A DNA stretch of 64,000 nucleotides from Bradyrhizobium sp. CCGUVB1N3 (GTDB lineage: Bacteria; Pseudomonadota; Alphaproteobacteria; Rhizobiales; Xanthobacteraceae): contig NZ_JANADR010000001.1 in NCBI RefSeq assembly GCF_024199925.1, positions 8,249,501 to 8,313,500 of the forward strand, written 5' to 3'. Below are positions 43,914 through 52,579 of this stretch, piece after piece (position 1 is the first letter of the stretch; every line of letters begins with the position of its first letter). The notes below the pieces were generated by a model that was not told the DNA's origin, did not search any database, and was given only the letters and a program-made list of their open reading frames with translations. Made by a program: the position numbers and the translations under genes.

Positions 43914-45395
43914 CTACCTGCGATAATCGCCGTGGTTCATCTCGCCGCCGCGGCCGCCGCCCATTCCCATGCCGAGGCCAATTCCGACGCCGATGCCGAT
44001 GCCCTCCATGATGGCGCCGGGCGGCGGGCCGCGATCCGGCGGCGGCGGACGGCGATCGACCACGACTTCGTCCGTCGGCGGCTTGCGCTTGGGCGTGTCG
44101 ACGACCTTCCTCTTCGGCGGCGTATCGTCGACGCGCTTCTTGATGATCGGCGCGACGGTCGGATTGATCGGCGTTGCCGGTGTTGACGGCGTCGAGCACG
44201 GGCAGGTCGGCGCCATCGCGACGGCGACCGGGACTGCGGCGGCCGCAGCCGTCGGCCCGTAGTTGCGGTTCTGCACGCGGAGCAGCAGTCGGCGCGCGGT
44301 TGCGGCAAGGTCGCTGCCGCCCCAGTTGGTGAGATACGTCTCGTACGAGGTGCGGGTGTTGATCGCGACTGCCAGCTCCCAGGCCAGCATCTGGCGCCGG
44401 CGCTCCAGGATCGTGCGCAGGCGCGGGGTGTAGGAGGCCTGCGCGTACAGCTCGACATAGGCCTGGTACGCAGGCACGGTGTCGTCGGCGATCACGAGAT
44501 CATAGGCGACCTTGGGCTCCTTGCCGCGCAGCTCCTGACGCCAGTCCTCGACGGTGCGGCTCGCGCTGGCCAGCGCCGGCGAATCCGCGCCGGGAGTGGT
44601 GGGCTGGTGCCCGCTGCCGTCGCCGAAGAACTTGAAGTCGGCCGTCAGCGACGAGCTTTCCCACGGGATCTGCCGGCCGTCCGTCGACTGGGCGACGGCG
44701 ACGCGGATGCGCTTGAAGACTTCCTCGATCGGCAGGTTCGGCTGCTTGGCGATCGCTAGCGCGGCCGTGGTGTAGGGACTGTCGATCCCGGAACCGTCCT
44801 CGGCTTCCGCGCCGGGCGATGTCGAGTAGGAAATGAAGGAGCCGGGGGCACCGGCCCTGGTGTCGACGATCGCAAGCCCGTGGCCCGCGCCACTGAGCGC
44901 CGGGAAGGGATTGTTGCGGCAGGCATCGAGCATGAAGATGCGCGCGCGCGTCGGCAGTGCACCGAGCGTGTTGAGCAAATCGTTCAGGCGGACGCCCTGC
45001 AAGGGAATGTCAGCCTCGCGCTTCGGATCGAGATCGACCGGCACCAGATAGTTCTCGCCGTCGATCTGCAAGCCGTGGCCGGCATAGAACACCAGCGCGA
45101 CGGTGTCGGCGCCGCTGGCGCTGACCTTACCGGCGAAATCGCTGATCGCCTGGCGCATTTCGTTCTGCGCCAGGTTGGGGGCAGTGGTGACGCTGAAGCC
45201 GGCATTGCCGAGCAGCTCCGTCATGCCCTTGGCGTCGTTGGCGGCGTTGGGCAGTTCGGGCACTGCGCGATAGGCGGACTGGCCGATGACGAGCGCGAGC
45301 CGCGTTTCGGCGGACGCATCCGCCAGCGTGATGAGCTGCGAAAGAACGAGAAGGCTGGATGCAAGAAGCAAATTGCAAAGGGCCGGACGGCGCAT
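43914..45395 (-). CDS. Secreted caspase-family (C14) peptidase
   Basis: 493 residues. Signal peptide of about 29 residues (MRRPALCNLLLASSLLVLSQL...ASA), caspase p20-like domain about 30-235 (RLALVIGQSAYRAVPELPNAANDA), with dyad His107 in FYAGHGLQ and Cys159 in MLDACRNNP. A helical region with TYETYL-like DUF-type stretches follows, then a Pro/Lys-rich tail and a Met/Gly-rich end (MGMGGGRGG). Bacterial caspase-like proteins with signal peptides are common in Bradyrhizobium; targets are unknown. Monocistronic with a stem-loop after it. Confidence 0.88.
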   Translation of the reverse strand: MRRPALCNLLLASSLLVLSQLITLADASAETRLALVIGQSAYRAVPELPNAANDAKGMTELLGNAGFSVTTAPNLAQNEMRQAISDFAGKVSASGADTVALVFYAGHGLQIDGENYLVPVDLDPKREADIPLQGVRLNDLLNTLGALPTRARIFMLDACRNNPFPALSGAGHGLAIVDTRAGAPGSFISYSTSPGAEAEDGSGIDSPYTTAALAIAKQPNLPIEEVFKRIRVAVAQSTDGRQIPWESSSLTADFKFFGDGSGHQPTTPGADSPALASASRTVEDWRQELRGKEPKVAYDLVIADDTVPAYQAYVELYAQASYTPRLRTILERRRQMLAWELAVAINTRTSYETYLTNWGGSDLAATARRLLLRVQNRNYGPTAAAAAVPVAVAMAPTCPCSTPSTPATPINPTVAPIIKKRVDDTPPKRKVVDTPKRKPPTDEVVVDRRPPPPDRGPPPGAIMEGIGIGVGIGLGMGMGGGRGGEMNHGDYRR

Positions 45396-45539
45396 GGTGT
45401 CACCTCCATCGGCAATGCGCGCGAGGATGACAGCCTTTCTAGTCGTGTGCGATGACGGCGTCTGTGCGCTAGCTCACGCCGGCACGTGCGACAAATTAGG
45501 CCGTTTTGCTGCCGGAGATGCCACCTTGGGTGGTGGCGG

Positions 45540-46460
45540 TCAGTACAAGCCACGATCCCAGGGCGGCTCCGGCGAAAAGCGCGCCGCCAGGAAATCGATG
45601 AAGGCGCGGACCTTCGCCGGTGGACGCCGGTCCGGCAGATAGACCGCATGCACCGCCGACGACTGCATTTCCGGCTGGTCGAGCTTCAGTGCCACCAGGG
45701 TCCCGGCGCGCAGATCGTCGGCGACGATGAAGGTCGGCTGCCGCGCGAGGCCAAGGCCGGCGAGGCTCGCCGCGCGCAGCGCATCGCCATTGTTGGCGCG
45801 GAGGTTGCCGTTGACCTGCACGCGGATCTCGCCGTCCGCGCCGAACAGCCACTCGGCGGCGCTCGCCTGCTGTGACAGCGTGTAGCCGAGGCAGTTGTGG
45901 GTGGCGAGGTCCGCGACGGTGCGCGGGGTTCCGTGCTTGGTGAGATAGGACGGCGCGGCGCAAACCACGAGGCGGTTCGGTGCCAGCCGCCGCGCCATCA
46001 TGCTGGAGTCGCGCAAGCGCCCGATGCGGATCGCGAGGTCCCAGCCTTCCTCGGCGAGATCGACCAGCCGGTCGTTGAGGCCGAGCTCGGTCGTGACCTT
46101 CGGATGGCGCTCGGCAAATTCGCCGAGCAGCGGCGCGATCTGCCGGGTGCCGAACACCACCGGCACGTTGACGCGGAGCAGGCCGCGCGGCTCGACCCGT
46201 TCGGCGGCGACCGCGGCGTCGGCGGTCTCCATGTCGGCCAGGATACGCTCGGAGGATTCGAGATAGCTGCGCCCGGCCTCGGTGATGGACAGCCGGCGCG
46301 TGGTGCGATGGAACAGCTTGATGCCGAGGCGGCCTTCAAGCGACGCAACGTGTTTGGTGACCATGGTCTGCGACAGGCCCATCGCCCGCGCGGCGCCGGA
46401 CAGGCTGCCGACCGCCGCCACCTTGGCGAAGACTTCCAGGCTGGTCAGGCGGTCGAGCAA
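45540..46460 (-). CDS. LysR-family transcriptional regulator
   Basis: Winged-helix regulator of about 306 residues. N-terminal HTH: RLTSLEVFAKVAAVGSLSGAARAMGLSQTMVTKHVASLE, then the LysR substrate domain about 90-290. Start taken as TTG 46460, which has GGAG 10 bases upstream; GTG 46469 is only 1 base from that site. Divergent from the DoxX gene, the usual arrangement for a LysR regulator and its target; it belongs to the CrgA/QuiR-like group that often senses quinones or aromatic compounds. Confidence 0.88.
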   Translation of the reverse strand: MLDRLTSLEVFAKVAAVGSLSGAARAMGLSQTMVTKHVASLEGRLGIKLFHRTTRRLSITEAGRSYLESSERILADMETADAAVAAERVEPRGLLRVNVPVVFGTRQIAPLLGEFAERHPKVTTELGLNDRLVDLAEEGWDLAIRIGRLRDSSMMARRLAPNRLVVCAAPSYLTKHGTPRTVADLATHNCLGYTLSQQASAAEWLFGADGEIRVQVNGNLRANNGDALRAASLAGLGLARQPTFIVADDLRAGTLVALKLDQPEMQSSAVHAVYLPDRRPPAKVRAFIDFLAARFSPEPPWDRGLY

Positions 46461-46483
46461 TAATCTCACTCTCCAGGTGTGAA

Positions 46484-46500
46484 CTATTCTTCCGAAATAG
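46484..46500. promoter_or_regulatory. Candidate LysR operator
   Basis: CTATT-cttccga-AATAG in the LysR/DoxX divergent region, a T-N11-A type dyad as LysR proteins prefer. AT content is higher here than around it. A third AATAG half-site lies at about 46522. Confidence 0.5.
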
Positions 46501-46556
46501 CAGATTATCACTGAATTGAGAATAGATCATAAGGTCGGCAATCAAAGGAGACCACT

Positions 46557-46997
46557 ATGATCGATTCCCGTACCGCGCCCTATGCGGCGCTGGTGTTGCG
46601 CGTGACGCTGGGTGCGCTTTTTCTCGCCCATGCCAGCTTGAAGTTTTTCGTCTTTACCCCCGCCGGGACCGCAAAGTTCTTCGGCAGCCTCGGCTTTCCA
46701 CCCGAGCTCGCCTATCTCGTGATGACGGTTGAGGTGCTGAGCGGCGTCGCCCTGATCCTCGGCGTGTGGACCCGCTACGCCGCGCTCGCCGGCATTCCGA
46801 TCCTGCTCGGCGCCATCTTCACCGTGCACGGCGCGGCCGGCTTCTTCTTCACCAATCCGAAGGGCGGCTGGGAATTCCCCGCCTTCTGGACCATCGCGCT
46901 GCTTGCGCAGGCCCTGCTCGGCGATGGCGCCTTTGCGCTGCGCCCCTCGCGTCAGGACGATGCGGTCGGCCAGTTGAGCGGCGCGCATTCGCGCTAA
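46557..46997 (+). CDS. DoxX-family membrane protein
   Basis: 146 residues with four membrane helices, start set by AAAGGAGA 6 bases before ATG 46557. DoxX signature near the start: ALVLRVTLGALFLAHASLKF, followed by GFPPELAYLVMTVEVLSGVALILG. DoxX proteins interact with oxidoreductases in thiol or oxidative-stress responses, or act as quinone-linked subunits. The divergent LysR gene is the probable regulator. A strong stem-loop follows. Confidence 0.9.
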   Translation: MIDSRTAPYAALVLRVTLGALFLAHASLKFFVFTPAGTAKFFGSLGFPPELAYLVMTVEVLSGVALILGVWTRYAALAGIPILLGAIFTVHGAAGFFFTNPKGGWEFPAFWTIALLAQALLGDGAFALRPSRQDDAVGQLSGAHSR

Positions 46998-47022
46998 GTT
47001 CGTTCGCAAGGACAGATCGAGA

Positions 47023-47057
47023 GACAAGGCTGCGGGATCGCGTCCCGCAGCCTTGTC
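47023..47057 (+). terminator. Terminator hairpin after DoxX
   Basis: Perfect 15-pair stem GACAAGGCTGCGGGA / TCCCGCAGCCTTGTC with a 5-base loop TCGCG, then GCGTTT. It lies 26 bases after the DoxX stop, at the start of a 373-base gap (46998-47370) that holds no gene. Confidence 0.85.
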
Positions 47058-47109
47058 GCGTTTGGTTGAGTGACAAGCGAACGCCGAGTGCAATCAATAT
47101 GACTTCTGC

Positions 47110-47136
47110 ATCGATCCATACCTGAATTGGATCGAT
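47110..47136. promoter_or_regulatory. Inverted repeat upstream of the TRAP operon
   Basis: ATCGATCC-11-GGATCGAT, 8-base perfect arms, in an AT-richer stretch about 235 bases before the TRAP binding-protein start. Could be an operator for the operon; no regulator gene is adjacent. Confidence 0.35.
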
Positions 47137-47370
47137 CGGTTTTGGGCCTGGCGGAGCGCGGCATCATTCACCGCGCGCCGCGCGGCTTGCTGGAAACAGC
47201 GCAAACATAGGCCAATCGCGCGTCTCTTCGCCGAAACATCCACGCTTGCCGCCCTCCGGGTGCCACGAGCCGCTACCCTTGCCTGCCTTGTCGCTTTGGC
47301 CCTACAGTCAACGAAACGGCTGCGGCAACGACTGCGGCACAAAATAAAAAAGACTTGGGGAGAGAGCACA

Positions 47371-48402
47371 ATGACGTCAGTGCCAGTGAGCCGTCGCGCG
47401 TTCATCAAATCCTCGACGGCGGTAACCGCCGGCCTCGTATTCTCTCCCGCCATCATCGGCCGCGCCGAAGCCGCGACATTGAAGCTGAAATGCTCTTCGT
47501 CGCTGCCGAACGATCCCAAATTCGCCAACGGCCGCGTCTACTACGACAATCTCGTCAAGAACCTGAAGGCGAACGGCCTCGGTGAGCAGGTCGAGGTCGC
47601 CTTCTTCCCCGACAACCAGCTAGGCCAGGAAATCGACGTCATCAATTCGGTGAAGCTCGGCGTCATCGACCTGATGGTGTCGGGCTCGTCGATCTCGGCC
47701 AATCTGGTGCCGCTCGTCGGTACCTTCGACCTCGGCTATCTCTTTGCGAGCTTCCCGCAGCAGACCAAGGCGTTCGATGCCGGCGCCGCCAAGCCGATCG
47801 AGGATGCGCTGCTCAAGGGCGCCAACATCCGCATCATCGCCTGGGCCTACAATTTCGGCTCGCGCAGCGTGCTGGCGAAGAAGCCGGTAAAAACGCCCGA
47901 GGACCTCGCGGGTCTGAAGATCAGGACGCTGCCAAATCCCGTCATCACGGAATGCCTGCGGTTGATGGGCGCCGCCGCGACGCCGCTGGCGTTCGGCGAA
48001 ATCTACACCGCGCTGCAGGCCGGCGTGCTCGACGGTCTGGAGCACGATCCGCCGACCATCCTCGCCAGCAAGTTCTTCGAAACGGCAAAGTTCTATGCGC
48101 TGACGCAGCACAACTTCTCACCGCTCGCGATCTACTTCAGTGACATGACCTACAATCGCATGGATCCGAAGCTGCGCGACGGCTTCATCGATGCCGCGAA
48201 GAAGGCGGCGGCCGATACGCGCACGCATGGGCTTGCGGTCGAGAAGGAAGCTCTGGCAGCGCTGACCGAGAAGGGCGTGACGGTTGCCGAATGCGACCGC
48301 GAGGCGTTCAGGAAGCGCGTCATGCCGCAGACTGACAACTTCATCAAGACCCGGCCCGAATCCAAGCCCGTCATCGACATGATCCGCGCGACCCAGGCCT
48401 GA
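47371..48402 (+). CDS. TRAP transporter substrate-binding protein (DctP-type)
   Basis: Periplasmic receptor of a tripartite ATP-independent transporter, 343 residues from ATG 47371 with GGGGAGAGAG just upstream. Twin-arginine-like leader PVSRRAFIKSSTAVTAGLVF, cleavage near AEA; then the DctP pattern FPDNQLGQEIDVINSVKLGVIDLM, VKTPEDLAGLKIRTLPNPV with the substrate-carboxylate-binding Arg, and GEIYTALQAGVLDGLEHDP. It is 1 base from the membrane subunit gene; the operon ends in a 2-hydroxyacid dehydrogenase, so the ligand is probably an organic acid. Confidence 0.93.
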   Translation: MTSVPVSRRAFIKSSTAVTAGLVFSPAIIGRAEAATLKLKCSSSLPNDPKFANGRVYYDNLVKNLKANGLGEQVEVAFFPDNQLGQEIDVINSVKLGVIDLMVSGSSISANLVPLVGTFDLGYLFASFPQQTKAFDAGAAKPIEDALLKGANIRIIAWAYNFGSRSVLAKKPVKTPEDLAGLKIRTLPNPVITECLRLMGAAATPLAFGEIYTALQAGVLDGLEHDPPTILASKFFETAKFYALTQHNFSPLAIYFSDMTYNRMDPKLRDGFIDAAKKAAADTRTHGLAVEKEALAALTEKGVTVAECDREAFRKRVMPQTDNFIKTRPESKPVIDMIRATQA

Positions 48403-48403
48403 G

Positions 48404-50263
48404 ATGACGATGACAGCCGCCGCGTCTCTCTCAGGCGGACGCCGCGGGAGCATTGCCCTCTTGCTGCGCCTGAGCGACGCGATCGCCGCCTTCCTGCTGG
48501 CCGCCGACCTCCTGGTGGTATGCGTCTCGGTGCTGCTGCGCTTCCTGTTCAACGCACCGGTCGAATGGTCCGACGACGTCGCGCGCGGTCTGATGGTCGG
48601 ATCGGCCTTCTTTGGTGCAGCGAGCGCGCTCGCGCGAGGCGAGAATGTCGGCGTGTCTTTTTTTCGTGACCTGCTGGCTCCGCGGCTGCGGGCGCTGGTC
48701 GATGCCGCGAGCGCGCTGCTGATCGTGCTGATCTCGGCCTACGTCGCGTTCAACGCGATCAAGCTGGGGACGCTGACCTCAGGCCAGACCACCGGCTCCG
48801 GGCTGCCGCTCGAACTGACGTTCTATCCGATGGGCGTCGGCGCGTTGTTCATGACGGTGTTTGCGATCGATCAGCTTTGCGCAAGGCCGCTGTCCGAGAT
48901 CGCCAAGGGCCTCGTCGCGATCGTCGTGGTCACCGGTCTCTATCTCGCCTGGGACGCCCTGCTGCCGTCGTCGGTGCCGTCATCCGGCACGGTGATGCTG
49001 ATCGGCTTCTTCGTCACGCTGTTCGGCGGCCTGCCGATCGGCTTCGCGCTGGCGCTCGCGGCGTTGATCTTCATCTGGGTGGAGGGCGCGCTGCCCGGCG
49101 TCATCTTCGCCCAGCAGATGGCGCGCGGCATCGACAATTTCGTGTTGCTCGCGATCCCCTTCTTCATCCTGGTCGGCTATCTCATGGAAGCCAACGGCAT
49201 GTCGGTGCGGCTGATCGAGCTGCTGCAGCGTGCGGTCGGCCGCATGCGCGGCGGCCTCAATGTCGTGATGGTCACCTCGATGGTGCTGTTTTCCGGCATC
49301 TCCGGCTCCAAGATGGCCGATGTCGCCGCCGTCGGCTCGGTGCTGATCCCGGCGGCGCGCCGCTCCCGGCAGAATCCGGGCAGCGCCGTGGCACTGCTCG
49401 CGGCCTCCGCGGTGATGGCGGAAACCATTCCGCCCTGCATCAATCTGATCATCCTCGGCTTCGTCGCGAACCTCTCGATCGGCGGGTTGTTCATGGCGGG
49501 ACTGCTGCCGGCGGCCCTCATGGCGCTAGTGCTGATCGCCGTGTCCATCATCTTCGGCAAGCCGCCGGCGGCGACCGAGGACGCCGAGCCGCAGATTCCA
49601 GTTTCTGGTCTCTGGAGCGGTGCGATCGCATCCTTCGGCCTCATCTTCATGATCTTTGCCGGCTTCAAGACCGGCTTTGCGACCGCGACCGAGATCTCCG
49701 CCTTCGCCGCGGCCTATGCCATCCTGGTCGGCAGCCTCGTGTTCCGGGAGCTCACGCTGAAAGCCGCCGCGCACAGCTTCGTTCAGGCGGCGACGCGCGC
49801 GGGGCTCGTGCTCTTTATCGTCGCGGCCGCGCAATCGCTGGCGTTCACGCTGACCTTGCAGCAGGTCCCGCACGCGGTCGGTGACTTCATGCTGGCCTTG
49901 TCCAAGACCTCTGGCGTCTGGCTGTTCATGCTGCTCGCGATCCTCGTGCTGATCGTGATGGGCTCGGTGCTTGAGGGCGCGGCCGCGCTGATCATCTTCG
50001 GGCCGCTGCTGCTCCCTGTCGCAGTCCAGCTCGGCATCGATCCCCTGCATTTCGGCGTGGTGCTGGTCATCGCGATGGGCATCGGCCTGTTCGCGCCGCC
50101 ACTCGGGCTCGGCCTTTACGGCGCCTGCCTGATCGGCAATGTGCCGATCGAGCGGACGGTGAAGCCGATCATGGGCTATTTGGGGCTGTTGATGCTCTGC
50201 CTGCTCGTGATCGCCTTCGTGCCGTCGATCTCGACCGCGTTGCCGCGCGCATTCGGCTATTAG
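48404..50263 (+). CDS. Fused TRAP membrane subunit (DctQ-DctM)
   Basis: 619 residues combining the small four-helix DctQ subunit (about 15-165; LRFLFNAPVEWSDDVARGLMVGSAFFGA is typical) with the twelve-helix DctM carrier (about 190-615; GGLPIGFALALAALIFIW, FFILVGYLMEANGMSVRLIEL, SGSKMADVAAVGSVLIPA). Fusion of Q and M is a known TRAP variant. It uses the Na+ or H+ gradient to import the substrate delivered by DctP. Confidence 0.93.
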   Translation: MTMTAAASLSGGRRGSIALLLRLSDAIAAFLLAADLLVVCVSVLLRFLFNAPVEWSDDVARGLMVGSAFFGAASALARGENVGVSFFRDLLAPRLRALVDAASALLIVLISAYVAFNAIKLGTLTSGQTTGSGLPLELTFYPMGVGALFMTVFAIDQLCARPLSEIAKGLVAIVVVTGLYLAWDALLPSSVPSSGTVMLIGFFVTLFGGLPIGFALALAALIFIWVEGALPGVIFAQQMARGIDNFVLLAIPFFILVGYLMEANGMSVRLIELLQRAVGRMRGGLNVVMVTSMVLFSGISGSKMADVAAVGSVLIPAARRSRQNPGSAVALLAASAVMAETIPPCINLIILGFVANLSIGGLFMAGLLPAALMALVLIAVSIIFGKPPAATEDAEPQIPVSGLWSGAIASFGLIFMIFAGFKTGFATATEISAFAAAYAILVGSLVFRELTLKAAAHSFVQAATRAGLVLFIVAAAQSLAFTLTLQQVPHAVGDFMLALSKTSGVWLFMLLAILVLIVMGSVLEGAAALIIFGPLLLPVAVQLGIDPLHFGVVLVIAMGIGLFAPPLGLGLYGACLIGNVPIERTVKPIMGYLGLLMLCLLVIAFVPSISTALPRAFGY

Positions 50264-50277
50264 AGGGAGTTGTCACC

Positions 50278-51255
50278 GTGAAGGTTCTGCTGGCCCACAC
50301 GCCGGAGATGCGCAAAAATTATTACGGCGAGCGCAGCCTGAAAGGCTTGCAGGCGTTGGCCGAGGTGATCCTGCATGAGGGCGACCAGCCGCTCGATGCC
50401 GCCGGCCTCGTCCGTGCCGCCGAGAACGCCGACATCATCGTCGCCGACCGCATGACCGAAGGGCGCGGCGAGATCTTTGCGCAACTGCCGCGCCTCCGTG
50501 CCTTCGTCCGCTGCGCCGTCGACATCCGCAACGTCAATGTCGAGGCCGCATCAGAGGCTGGCGTGCTGGTGACGCGCGCTGGTCCCGGCTTCGTGCAGGC
50601 GGTGGCCGAGCTCGCGCTTGGCTTCATGGTCGATCTCTCGCGCGGCGTGTCGCGAGCCACGGCGGATTATCAGGCGGGCCGCAAGGTAGAGGCGCGGATG
50701 GGCCGGCAGCTCGCCGGCAGCAGGCTCGGCATCATCGGCTTTGGCAGCATCGGCCGCTATCTTGCCGAGGTCGCAAAGGTGCTGCGCATGGAGGTGCTGG
50801 TCGCCGATCCCTTCGTGGCGATCGAAGATGCCGCGATCAGGCACGTCCCGCTCGACGACCTCCTGGCGGCATCCGATTATGTCGTCTGCCTTGCGATTGC
50901 CAACGAGCAGACGGAGAATCTGATCGGCGCGGCAGCGCTCGCGCGCATGCAGAAGCACGCCGTCTTCATCAATCTCTCGCGCGGTAATCTCGTCGATGAG
51001 GCGGCGCTTGCGGCGGCACTGCGGGAGAGGCGCATCGCCGGCGCCGCGATGGATGTCGGCCGCGCGCCGGACCAGATGCCGTCGCCGGAGCTGGCGCGGC
51101 TGCCGAACGTCGTCGCCACGCCGCATGTCGGCGGCCTGACGCCGCAGGCGATCGAATATCAGTCGCTGGAAACCGTGCGGCAGGTGGAGGCGATCATCAA
51201 GGGCGAGGTCCCGCCGGGCGCAGTCAATGCCGAACGCTGGGCACGCCGTCCGTGA
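50278..51255 (+). CDS. D-2-hydroxyacid dehydrogenase family protein
   Basis: NAD(P)-dependent dehydrogenase of 325 residues, start GTG 50278 with GAGGGAG 8 bases upstream. Rossmann motif GSRLGIIGFGSIGRYLAEVAK; catalytic Arg in INLSRGNLVDE and His in VVATPHVGGLT. The Glu of the usual DVFE block is absent: the sequence is AMDVGRAPDQMPSPEL. Fourteen bases from the TRAP genes, so it probably processes the imported acid or its product. Confidence 0.9.
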   Translation: MKVLLAHTPEMRKNYYGERSLKGLQALAEVILHEGDQPLDAAGLVRAAENADIIVADRMTEGRGEIFAQLPRLRAFVRCAVDIRNVNVEAASEAGVLVTRAGPGFVQAVAELALGFMVDLSRGVSRATADYQAGRKVEARMGRQLAGSRLGIIGFGSIGRYLAEVAKVLRMEVLVADPFVAIEDAAIRHVPLDDLLAASDYVVCLAIANEQTENLIGAAALARMQKHAVFINLSRGNLVDEAALAAALRERRIAGAAMDVGRAPDQMPSPELARLPNVVATPHVGGLTPQAIEYQSLETVRQVEAIIKGEVPPGAVNAERWARRP

Positions 51256-51459
51256 AGCGTACTCATAAAGACGTTGATGTCAGCTTCCTGGCGGTCAAGC
51301 GGAAATCCTTCGGCTGACGCTTTTGACCCGAACACACATGCGGTCGGCAGCTGTGAAATCAGATGTGCTACGCCCGCAGGCCGACTTGCGACTGCTGGGT
51401 GGTAGGTTATAGAGGCAGTAATCCACGCGTTCGAAATTCGACTCACCTAAGGCACCACG

Positions 51460-52548
51460 ATGGCGTCCGCTGCCAAGACGCTGCGCGTCAGCTTTGTGCA
51501 ATGTCGCGGCACGCCTTACGAGGTCGGCCGCGCGCAGGCTGATGCCTTTGCGGCGACGCGCAAGGGCAAGGCGTTTCTCCGCCGCAAGAATGTACGTCTG
51601 CCGTGGTGGCTCAATATTCGTACCGAGGAGCGCGCATTCAGGACTTATGCGCCGGCGCTGTGGGAGGAGATCGGCGGGATCGCCGAGGGGCTCAACATCC
51701 CGATGGAGCAAGCGGTCACCTATTTCGGCAATGACGGTTTGCGGATGCCGACCGGCGGCTGCTCGGCTGTCATGAGCGGTGGCGTATATGGCCGCAACTA
51801 TGATTTTCGGCCACGAGGCTACGAGGCACGCTTCGCGCTCGTCCAAGTGCGCGGCAGCTACGCGAGCATCGGCGGCAGCCACCAATTGACTGGCCGGCTG
51901 GACGGCATGAACGAGCACGGGCTCGCCATCGGCCTGCATCTCGTGAAGGCGCGACCGCGATCGCCCGGCCTCACCAGCGTGCTGCTGGTCAGGCGGGTGC
52001 TCGATAGCTGCGCGACGACGGCGGAGGCAATCGCCCTTCTGCGTCGCACGCCCCACGCCATGCAGTACAACTACTCGCTGCTCGATGCCGGCGGCGTGGC
52101 CGCAGTGGTCGAAGCTGGGGCCGGGGCGGTCGCGGTACGCGGTGGCGACTGGCTCGCTTGCACCAATCATTTCCAGACGCCGCAACTGAGGCGCTTGAAC
52201 CGCCGCGTTGCGCACTCGATTGACCGGCTGCCGCCGCTCGAAGGCTGGGCCGCGCGAGAGCTCAGTGCCGAACAGACATTCACAGCGCTGAACCTTTCCG
52301 CCTCGCCGGCCTTCCACAACTACGGCAACGCCCAGACGCTGCACACCCTCGTCGCCGAGCCGGCCAACCGACGGCTCCTGATCGGCATCGGCGGCAATGC
52401 CGCCGCGCTCGATGAGGATATGCTGGACGTTGATTTCAAACTGTGGGTCGCCGGTGAAGATCTGCCGACCAAGCAGCTCAAGGGGCAGCTCGGCTTGGGT
52501 CGGCTATCGCCCCGGCGAACGAGAGCGAGGCTATGGCGCAAGGTCTGA
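51460..52548 (+). CDS. C45-family Ntn-hydrolase (acyl-CoA:6-APA acyltransferase-like)
   Basis: Cysteine Ntn-hydrolase proenzyme of 362 residues. The propeptide would be removed before nucleophile Cys101 in TGGCSAVMSGGVYGRNYDF, the C45 hallmark; GRLDGMNEHGLAIGLH is the second family block. No signal peptide. Members cleave or transfer N-acyl groups (penicillin acyltransferase, carcinine hydrolase, and others). The substrate is unknown; the adjacent orphan binding protein on the opposite strand is a weak hint of amino-acid or peptide amide. Confidence 0.85.
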   Translation: MASAAKTLRVSFVQCRGTPYEVGRAQADAFAATRKGKAFLRRKNVRLPWWLNIRTEERAFRTYAPALWEEIGGIAEGLNIPMEQAVTYFGNDGLRMPTGGCSAVMSGGVYGRNYDFRPRGYEARFALVQVRGSYASIGGSHQLTGRLDGMNEHGLAIGLHLVKARPRSPGLTSVLLVRRVLDSCATTAEAIALLRRTPHAMQYNYSLLDAGGVAAVVEAGAGAVAVRGGDWLACTNHFQTPQLRRLNRRVAHSIDRLPPLEGWAARELSAEQTFTALNLSASPAFHNYGNAQTLHTLVAEPANRRLLIGIGGNAAALDEDMLDVDFKLWVAGEDLPTKQLKGQLGLGRLSPRRTRARLWRKV

Positions 52549-52579
52549 GCCGGAAGCGGATGGATTTGCGAGTACAAGC

